Positions 1-4,713 of a stretch of DNA of 7,420 nt are shown in pieces. Under the pieces are notes generated by a model, which was not told where the DNA came from, ran no database searches, and saw only the letters and a list, made by a program, of their open reading frames with translations. Numbering within the stretch: position 1 is the first letter of the stretch; each line of letters opens with the position of its first letter. Source of the stretch: an uncultured Arcanobacterium sp. (GTDB lineage Bacteria > Actinomycetota > Actinomycetes > Actinomycetales > Actinomycetaceae); the NCBI RefSeq assembly GCF_947253055.1, contig NZ_CAMXYE010000070.1, positions 1 through 7,420 on the forward strand, read 5' to 3'. Made by a program: the position numbers and the translations under genes.

Positions 1-76
1 TGCGTAGCTAGTGAATAGCTTTGCGTAGCTAGTGAATAGCTTTGCGTAGCTAGTGAATAGCTTTGCGTAGCTAGTG
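1..76. repeat. 21-bp tandem repeat array, about 3.6 copies
   Basis: Three identical 21-bp units (1-21, 22-42, 43-63) are followed by a partial fourth copy (64-76). The array begins at or before the window edge, so its true copy number is unknown. Each unit contains the inverted repeat AGCTA-GTGAA-TAGCT, and the TAGCT of one unit can also pair with the AGCTA of the next across a 6-nt spacer. The array can therefore form either of two alternating sets of 5-bp hairpins. The stop codon of the minus-strand ThiF-like gene (71-73) lies inside the last partial copy. Read on the plus strand, each unit has stop codons in all three frames. It could act as a weak terminator or RNA 3'-end structure, or be a neutral slippage array. 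The sequence does not decide between these. Confidence 0.95.
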
Positions 77-1048
77 TGCAGTGAGATGATCTGGTTGGCA
101 GCCGCATTCTGGATGCGGAGGCACCGAAATAAGCTGCACTTTTCCTGGCGCGGGAGGAATTTTCCAGACGGCGTAGCGAATTTGGGTGGTATGAAAATCG
201 ATTAAATTTAATAGTTCTCTCCCCGCTAAGCTGGCAGCTAACTGCAGGCTGCTCATTTCTGGCACTACCGGCCGCCCGTGTAAAGCTTGCGGCACTAACT
301 TTGGCCAGTTCGGATCAGCTGCGCGGCGATGTTGATAGAAGCAGTTAGCGCAAGTGCCTAGATGTGGGCTGCAGAGAGTGCCGATATAAATATCTAATTC
401 TTCTACCCAGCACTGTAAGCAGGTAACCCCGCGTGCTAAATATTCGCCTACCACTATCGGATCTAAAGTGTGCGAACCAGATAGCACCACGATATCTGGT
501 AAAAATTCGGAATCTTTTTTGCTTGAAAATGAGATATGGGGACTAATCTGCCGCAAAATAGTGGTAATTCCATGTGTACGCGGCAGGCCAAAGAATTGGG
601 TTTGCAATTGGGAATGGTCAAATTCTCCTATTTTTTGCATATCCGCAGAGTTGAGAAAATTAATTCCAGCCGCCGCTAAATACATAGCGATGGAGCATCC
701 TAGCTGGTCCAGGCGAGGTAGAGAAATTTTTATTTTTGCGCGGTGGGTAGGTAATTTGCGGTGCAGGCGTTCCCAAGCTAGCCCGTCAGCTATAGTCGGC
801 TTCTCTTCGCTTAAAAGCTCATTTTCTTTAAGCATCTCCAAAATGTCTTGGAGGCGCGTCTCCGGAATATCTCGCTTTGCCGCCAGGCTTCTTATCTCCG
901 AAAGAGTATGTGGAATAGTGAGCATATCTATAAGTTGTAGCTCGGCTCGGTTATAAGTAGCTAACTCTACTTTTCGCCTAGTATCTAATCCTATCTGTGC
1001 CTGCTGGGGGCTTACCCAGTAGATTCCCATTCCCGGGGTGATATGCAT
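71..1048 (-). CDS. ThiF-like / TOMM cyclodehydratase-family (leader-peptide-binding-like) protein
   Basis: This 325-residue protein resembles the actinobacterial ThiF/cyclodehydratase-like family that lies beside DUF2342 genes, often annotated as TOMM precursor leader peptide-binding protein. The start is supported by AGAGGAG (1054-1060) five bases upstream of the ATG. Residues 30-80 are helical and winged-helix-like. Residues about 105-135 occupy the place of the E1-like Rossmann beta-alpha-beta unit, including LAAAGIN at 125-131. The glycine loop there is degenerate: LPRLDQLG replaces GxGxxG. A CANC pair (233-236) followed by YQHRRAADPNWP, and a C-terminal HPECGC (312-317), match the family's presumed zinc-binding cysteines. 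No signal peptide or membrane segment is visible. It lies 175 bp downstream of the DUF2342 gene on the same strand and may be co-transcribed with it. No YcaO partner or precursor peptide is in the window, so azole formation is not implied. The family call is good; the molecular function is unknown. Confidence 0.85.
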   Translation of the reverse strand: MHITPGMGIYWVSPQQAQIGLDTRRKVELATYNRAELQLIDMLTIPHTLSEIRSLAAKRDIPETRLQDILEMLKENELLSEEKPTIADGLAWERLHRKLPTHRAKIKISLPRLDQLGCSIAMYLAAAGINFLNSADMQKIGEFDHSQLQTQFFGLPRTHGITTILRQISPHISFSSKKDSEFLPDIVVLSGSHTLDPIVVGEYLARGVTCLQCWVEELDIYIGTLCSPHLGTCANCFYQHRRAADPNWPKLVPQALHGRPVVPEMSSLQLAASLAGRELLNLIDFHTTQIRYAVWKIPPAPGKVQLISVPPHPECGCQPDHLTAH

Positions 1049-1223
1049 GGCAGCTCCTCTGCGAAATACTTACTTTTATCGGGTGTATCTCGACTCTAAA
1101 GAGCTTTGCCGGCGGCGATAAAAAGTATCCGCAACTGTGGAAAAGAAAATATAAGTAAAACGAAAAAGAGGATAATTCCGCAATTAGTGGCGGGCTTTTA
1201 CCTAGCTACTTATTCCTAGCTAC
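1049..1223. promoter_or_regulatory. Intergenic gap between DUF2342 and ThiF-like genes
   Basis: This 175-bp gap lies between two minus-strand genes. Besides the 14-bp duplication at its left-gene side, it holds a short inverted repeat, CCGC (1178-1181) with GCGG (1190-1193). On the minus strand this is followed after about ten bases by TCTTTTT, which would make only a weak terminator. An A-rich plus-strand stretch (about 1138-1170) follows. A TANNNT-type minus-strand hexamer, TAGAGT, lies at about 1093-1098 without a recognisable -35 box. No open frame of useful length is present. An internal promoter for the ThiF-like gene is possible but unproven. Confidence 0.3.
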
Positions 1224-1228
1224 TTATT
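1201..1228. repeat. 14-bp tandem duplication across the DUF2342 stop codon
   Basis: Two perfect 14-bp copies, CCTAGCTACTTATT, lie at 1201-1214 and 1215-1228. The right copy contains the stop codon of the minus-strand DUF2342 gene (1224-1226). On the minus strand each copy reads TAAGTAGCTAG, which places a stop in all three frames. The element shares the core TATTC(A)CTAGCTAC with the minus strand of the array at 1-76. Confidence 0.9.
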
Positions 1229-2705
1229 CCGCAGAGTCAGGGGTATCAGAGGAATCGGAATTATCAGGCGCATCAGCAGCACCGGGAGCACCGGGAGCAC
1301 CGGGAGAAGTAGGCGGCATAAATTTTGGTTCATGTGGCACTTCTTCTGTATTTTGTGGGTTCTCGCTGAAAAGATCGGCGAGAAAAGAATCCAGTTCGGC
1401 TTCGATATCGGTATTTTTTTCTTGGGCGAAGAAACCCTCCGGGTCGGCCAAATCTGCCGCAGTGGGCAGTAAATCTGGATGCCGCCATAGGGCGTCACGC
1501 TCAGCAATGCCGAGTTTCTGCTCTGCCATTTGCCAGAAAGTGATCGAATTTCGCAGCTGTCGCGGCGCCATCTCCATTCCCAACTGGGCTTCCCAGACGT
1601 GCTTAGCCGGATTGTCGGTGGCGTAGCGGCGATTAAACATTTCCCGCAAAGGTACTGCATTAGGTAAATGAGGTGCTACGGCGCGCGCGGATACTTCCGA
1701 CACCCAACCTTCTATTAAAGAAAGGAGGTGTTCGAGGCGCTCTAGCGCATCTTCTTGGGCTGGGCTGAGCCCGAGCGAAAAGATGCCGTCTAAATCGATT
1801 TCTTGGATAGCCTGCGGGTTGTCAAGGCTAATATCGCGAATCTTATCTTCTATGGCGCTGGTATCTATTTCGATTCCTTGAGCGAATTCCGCCACAGTGT
1901 CTAAGACGCGGGCTCTAAGCCACGGTACCCCAGTATAGAGCCGGGCAGCAGCTACTTCGCGTACTGCAATATAGCTGAGTATTTCGCTCGCGGGCACTTC
2001 TAAATCTTTCGAGAATTCGGCGATATTTGCCGGCACCAGGGCAGCAGTGGAACCTTCGGTGAGTGGCAGGCCAGTATCGGTAGACCCAAAAGAAGAAGCA
2101 GCTAAATCTGCTAAAGCACTTCCGTATTGCATTCCCAGCATTGAGGCCGTGATATTCTGCAGCAGTGAATCAGTGTTCGGAAGTAGATTGCGCATCTCTT
2201 CCGGAGCATATTCGATTTGTGCGGTAAAAGATTCTCCGAAGGCGCGGGCAATATTTTCTCCTACTGGATCGAGGAGGCGCTTAAAAGTGGGCAGGGAATG
2301 GGCAATCCAATCCAGCCGCGTCCAGGCCATATTCGGGCCGGAAAGTGGATTGATTTCACTCGCTGCATCTAGCCAGAGTGAGGCGGCGCGCAGAGCTTGC
2401 CGAGCTGTTTCTGCTTCGCCAGCGGTAAGTTTATCCAGTTTTTGCTGAGTTATTCTTTCGCGGGCTACTTTTTCTGCGATATTCCAGTTGACGGCGCCGG
2501 CGCCAGAGGAGCCTAACATTTGTTGAATCTGCTGGGTAATAAGAGTGAAATTTTCATTGCTAAATATATCCGGCAGTGTCCCCGGATTTATGCCTTGGCC
2601 CTGCAAAGCCTGTAGTATCTCTTCGGCGGCCGCGTCTCCCAGTACAGCGCGCAGCATTTTTTCCCAATCGGGCTTGCCCGGCTCATCAGGGGAAAATTCA
2701 CTCAT
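1224..2705 (-). CDS. DUF2342 / Zincin_2-family protein, putative zinc-dependent metalloprotease homologue
   Basis: This 493-residue protein belongs to the actinobacterial DUF2342 family (Zincin_2; once labelled coenzyme F420 biosynthesis-associated). AGGAGGT (2710-2716) lies four bases before the ATG. Family landmarks in order: a Gly/Gln-rich N-terminus; NWNIAEKVAR (73-82); the central helix REVAAARLYTGVPWLRARV (249-267) followed by AQGIEID (275-281); IEGWVSEV (331-338); and the strongly conserved C-terminal block RRYA...APRQLRNSITFWQ (359-392) ending RDALWRHPDLLPTAADL (403-419). As I recall the family, relatives carry REAAHHRLYAHVPWL in the central helix. The histidines expected there are Ala or Gly here, so catalytic zinc binding is doubtful. 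The tail from about 462 is low-complexity, Ala/Pro/Gly then Asp/Ser rich, and probably disordered. No signal or membrane segment is visible. It is divergent from the protease gene and upstream of the ThiF-like gene. Family identity is firm; enzymatic activity is not. Confidence 0.9.
   Translation of the reverse strand: MSEFSPDEPGKPDWEKMLRAVLGDAAAEEILQALQGQGINPGTLPDIFSNENFTLITQQIQQMLGSSGAGAVNWNIAEKVARERITQQKLDKLTAGEAETARQALRAASLWLDAASEINPLSGPNMAWTRLDWIAHSLPTFKRLLDPVGENIARAFGESFTAQIEYAPEEMRNLLPNTDSLLQNITASMLGMQYGSALADLAASSFGSTDTGLPLTEGSTAALVPANIAEFSKDLEVPASEILSYIAVREVAAARLYTGVPWLRARVLDTVAEFAQGIEIDTSAIEDKIRDISLDNPQAIQEIDLDGIFSLGLSPAQEDALERLEHLLSLIEGWVSEVSARAVAPHLPNAVPLREMFNRRYATDNPAKHVWEAQLGMEMAPRQLRNSITFWQMAEQKLGIAERDALWRHPDLLPTAADLADPEGFFAQEKNTDIEAELDSFLADLFSENPQNTEEVPHEPKFMPPTSPGAPGAPGAADAPDNSDSSDTPDSAE
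1279..1305. repeat. In-frame 9-bp minisatellite in the DUF2342 tail
   Basis: Three perfect copies of GCACCGGGA lie at 1279-1287, 1288-1296 and 1297-1305. On the minus strand they encode the repeated Pro-Gly-Ala tripeptide at about residues 468-475 of the DUF2342 protein. Because the unit is a multiple of three, copy-number change would lengthen or shorten the tail without a frameshift. Confidence 0.9.
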
Positions 2706-2839
2706 TTTTACCTCCTAGGATCCTTCCTCAGGTAAGTCTTTCACAAATCTAATCTATAAGAATAATTCTCCGCGAGTAGCGAACTGCACTGCCGGCGGTT
2801 TTGGTAGAGTAGAAAAGCATTAGAGAATCAGTCTGCAGA
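2706..2839. promoter_or_regulatory. Divergent promoter region between DUF2342 and YlbL-like protease genes
   Basis: This 134-bp region separates two outward-facing genes and so should hold at least two promoters. For the plus strand, TAGAGT (2805-2810) fits the actinobacterial TANNNT -10 pattern, with a poor -35-like CTGCAC at 2784-2789 (15-bp spacer); transcription would begin near 2817. For the minus strand, the AT-rich stretch 2751-2768 holds TAGATT/TATAGA -10-like hexamers with no clear -35 box, followed by the strong ribosome binding site of the DUF2342 gene. A small palindrome GAATAATTC sits at 2760-2768. The boxes are guesses made by eye. Confidence 0.35.
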
Positions 2840-4006
2840 ATGAGAATGCAGAATAGGAATAGAGAAAGCGCGATGGGAAGAATAGATCTACGAGATAGCC
2901 GGCAGCGAATAAAGCTGGCGGCAGTGGTGTTTATTGTGCTGATAGCGCTGGGAATGGTAATTCCCTCTGGTTACGTAGTAGCTTCTGCTGGCCCCGCTAT
3001 AAATGTAAATTCTTCGGTAGAAAACAAAGAAGTAGTGGAAATTAAAAAGGCACAGACCTATCCGAGTGATACGCGGCTATTGATGACGACGGTGGCTGCG
3101 CAGGGCACAGCGGATAGAGGAGTGCTAGGGGCGCAGGCTTGGTATGCGTTATTACGTAAAAATAAGCAACTCTTGCCAGTAGAGGTTATGTATCCGCAGA
3201 ATCTAAATGCCGATGAGTACAAAGAGCAGAATAAAGAGTTGATGGAGTTCTCTCAAGATTCTGCGGCTCTTATTGCTTTCGAATTAGCTGGATATAAAGT
3301 ATCGATGCAGATAAAAGTAGTGGGAGTAGATCCGAATAATCCTTCCGGTAAAGTCCTCAAAGAGGGCGATATTATCAAGGGAATGAAAATTTTCCCCCAG
3401 GATTCCTACTACGAGCTGAAGACCCAAAATGAACTTTCGACGGTGATAGATAGAGTTCCGCCGAATACTACCCTCTATTTCCAAATCGTGCGGGATGGAA
3501 AAGAGCAGGAAGTACACTTCGAGACGATTCCGTATAAGAAAGATGCCACCGGTTGGGTACATCCAGGTTCGTTGCTCGGAGTGACCATTGAGGCAATTAA
3601 CGTCAAAATACCGGCGACGGTGGAGTACTTACTGAAAGATATTGGTGGGCCGAGTGCAGGGAATATGTTTGCGCTGGCTATATACGATAAACTCACCAAA
3701 GGTTCACTCGGCGGAGGGCACACTATCGCCGGTACGGGCACGGTAGCTTGGGATGGCGATGTGGGGCCAATCGGAGGTATTACTCATAAAATGCGGGGAG
3801 CAGCTGCAGAAGGGGCGCGCGAGTTCTTAGCTCCTGCTCTGAACTGCGCCGAAACTATTGGCTATGAGCCGCCGGGAATGCGCGTATGGGCAATACGCAA
3901 TACGCAGGAATCTATCTTGGCGGTGGCAGAAATTGCGCAAGGAAATACCGAAAAGCTCACCAGTTGCCGAGATTTAGTTGAAAAGCAGCAGCAGGCGCGC
4001 CCTTAG
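2840..4006 (+). CDS. YlbL-like membrane-anchored PDZ / Lon-type (S16) serine protease
   Basis: This 388-residue protein has one N-terminal membrane anchor (about 24-49), an N-terminal domain with LLMTTV (80-85) and the family-typical VMYPQ and SQDSA stretches (116-120, 138-142), a PDZ domain (about 150-230, core KEGDIIKG and VRDGKE), and a C-terminal Lon-type peptidase domain. The Ser-Lys dyad is visible: Ser272 in GGPSAG and Lys317 in GGITHKMRGA, 45 residues apart as expected. There is no ATPase domain, as in Bacillus YlbL. The active domain should lie outside the membrane and cut extracytoplasmic or membrane substrates. The start is uncertain: ATGs at 2840, 2846 and 2873 are all in frame and none has a good ribosome binding site. 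The ATG at 2873 would leave about 12 residues before the anchor, more typical of the family. The PDZ domain seems longer than usual between its strands (about 185-205). The stop lies 28 bp from that of the convergent PPA1309-like gene, with no convincing terminator between them. Confidence 0.92.
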   Translation: MRMQNRNRESAMGRIDLRDSRQRIKLAAVVFIVLIALGMVIPSGYVVASAGPAINVNSSVENKEVVEIKKAQTYPSDTRLLMTTVAAQGTADRGVLGAQAWYALLRKNKQLLPVEVMYPQNLNADEYKEQNKELMEFSQDSAALIAFELAGYKVSMQIKVVGVDPNNPSGKVLKEGDIIKGMKIFPQDSYYELKTQNELSTVIDRVPPNTTLYFQIVRDGKEQEVHFETIPYKKDATGWVHPGSLLGVTIEAINVKIPATVEYLLKDIGGPSAGNMFALAIYDKLTKGSLGGGHTIAGTGTVAWDGDVGPIGGITHKMRGAAAEGAREFLAPALNCAETIGYEPPGMRVWAIRNTQESILAVAEIAQGNTEKLTSCRDLVEKQQQARP

Positions 4007-4034
4007 CCCAGAAATGCCCCGCTGGAAAACGCTT

Positions 4035-4607
4035 TTAGTCTTGAAAAGTCTGCGCCAAGGCTTGAGTAATTCCAGGAGCTAATTCGGCGCCGGAAAGTAC
4101 CATCTTTTCGGTGTCATAGGCACGGAGGCGGATAATACACCAAGCATCTCCAGCGCGAGTGACGCTAGCAGTAATGCGCGCTTCCTGTTTATCAGGATGA
4201 TTTTCGAGAGCTTTTAAGGCCGCTTGCGGGTCTTTCGGTAATTTTGCTTCGGCGGCCGGCGGCAACAAAATTCGCTCTACAGTTAGGGCAGCGCCATCAA
4301 CAGTATCCGGCCAGGCAATTTGCGCCAATAATTCTCCAATTCCGGCTGCTGCCGGCAGATTCTCTTGCTCAATTGAAAGCATAGCTTGCGGCGAGTTCAA
4401 ATCGTCGCTGTTCACTCCCGGCGGTAAATCAGCTTCTAAAGCTGGATTTTCTGCCAAGGCTTTCTGTGCTTTCACCAATGCGAAGAGATGCATCTGCCCA
4501 TTCCAGCCGCCGCGAGCTACATATCTATCTATTTCCCGCGCCGTGGCTTCTAAAGAATTAATTGCGTCCATAATTCTATATTGGCATAAGCAGCTACTCG
4601 GACTCAT
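4035..4607 (-). CDS. PPA1309-family conserved actinobacterial protein
   Basis: This small protein of unknown function (190 residues from this start) matches the PPA1309 family, which in many actinobacteria lies between the YlbL-like protease and UPF0182 genes. Recognisable stretches: REIDRYVARGGWNGQMHLFAL (24-44, given in part), LLAQIAWPDTVDGAALTVER (93-112), LENHPDKQEAR (134-144), WCIIRLRAYD (156-165) and the end GAELAPGITQALAQTF (173-188). No membrane segment, signal peptide or catalytic motif is seen, so it is probably cytoplasmic. The start is unsure. The ATG at 4605-4607 has only a weak AGAG upstream. The ATG at 4569-4571 (178 residues) has no ribosome binding site but begins close to where family similarity starts; the first 12 residues, including two Cys, look unconserved. 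It converges with the protease gene and is divergent from UPF0182, so it is transcribed alone here. Confidence 0.82.
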   Translation of the reverse strand: MSPSSCLCQYRIMDAINSLEATAREIDRYVARGGWNGQMHLFALVKAQKALAENPALEADLPPGVNSDDLNSPQAMLSIEQENLPAAAGIGELLAQIAWPDTVDGAALTVERILLPPAAEAKLPKDPQAALKALENHPDKQEARITASVTRAGDAWCIIRLRAYDTEKMVLSGAELAPGITQALAQTFQD

Positions 4608-4713
4608 TTTTTCGCTCTGGGCGCTTTTTTCACCTTCGTCTTCTCACTACTCCCTCTTTTAAGTTAGATTAGTCTTAAGCAGATATTTCTATTACGTAAG
4701 TTGAGGTCGGAAT
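4608..4713. promoter_or_regulatory. Divergent promoter region between PPA1309-like and UPF0182 genes
   Basis: This 106-bp region is expected to drive both outward genes. Its left half (4608-4660) is a nearly unbroken pyrimidine-rich tract on the plus strand. Its right half (4660-4700) is AT-rich and contains TTAGAT (4664-4669), then 17 bases, then TTCTAT (4687-4692): a weak possible -35/-10 pair for the UPF0182 gene. No convincing minus-strand promoter was found. No known operator was recognised. Confidence 0.3.
4703..4707 (+). promoter_or_regulatory. Ribosome binding site fixing the TTG start of UPF0182
   Basis: GAGGT lies six bases upstream of the TTG at 4714. The same frame is closed by TGA at 4702-4704, so no start further upstream is possible. 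No ATG or GTG lies in frame between that stop and the first membrane segment, so TTG with this site is the best start. The overlap of the in-frame stop with the ribosome binding site is incidental. Confidence 0.75.

Noticed and set aside
1..76. CRISPR array
   Set aside because: The units are directly adjacent with no unique spacers. This is a simple tandem repeat.
468..956. 162-codon plus-strand open frame
   Set aside because: It is antisense to the ThiF-like gene, with biased composition and no family resemblance. It is a shadow of the real gene.
1107..1115. TGCCGGCGG shared with 2790-2798 in the other intergenic region, as a possible operator
   Set aside because: A 9-bp match in a background where CGGCGG-type words also occur in coding sequence (for example near 4251-4262) is not convincing without a genome-wide test.
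1224..1410. C-terminal tail of the DUF2342 protein as a RiPP precursor for the adjacent TOMM-like protein
   Set aside because: The tail lacks Cys, and its Ser/Thr content sits in an acidic low-complexity stretch. No YcaO is seen, so nothing beyond proximity supports it.
1220..1660. 146-codon minus-strand open frame at the end of the DUF2342 gene
   Set aside because: It overlaps the DUF2342 gene in another frame on the same strand. That gene's frame encodes the conserved C-terminal block here, while this one has no recognisable domain and no ribosome binding site.
4007..4034. AAAACGCTTTT inverted repeat as a bidirectional terminator between convergent genes
   Set aside because: The arms are only A/T quartets with a 3-nt loop and no GC stem, far weaker than a normal intrinsic terminator.
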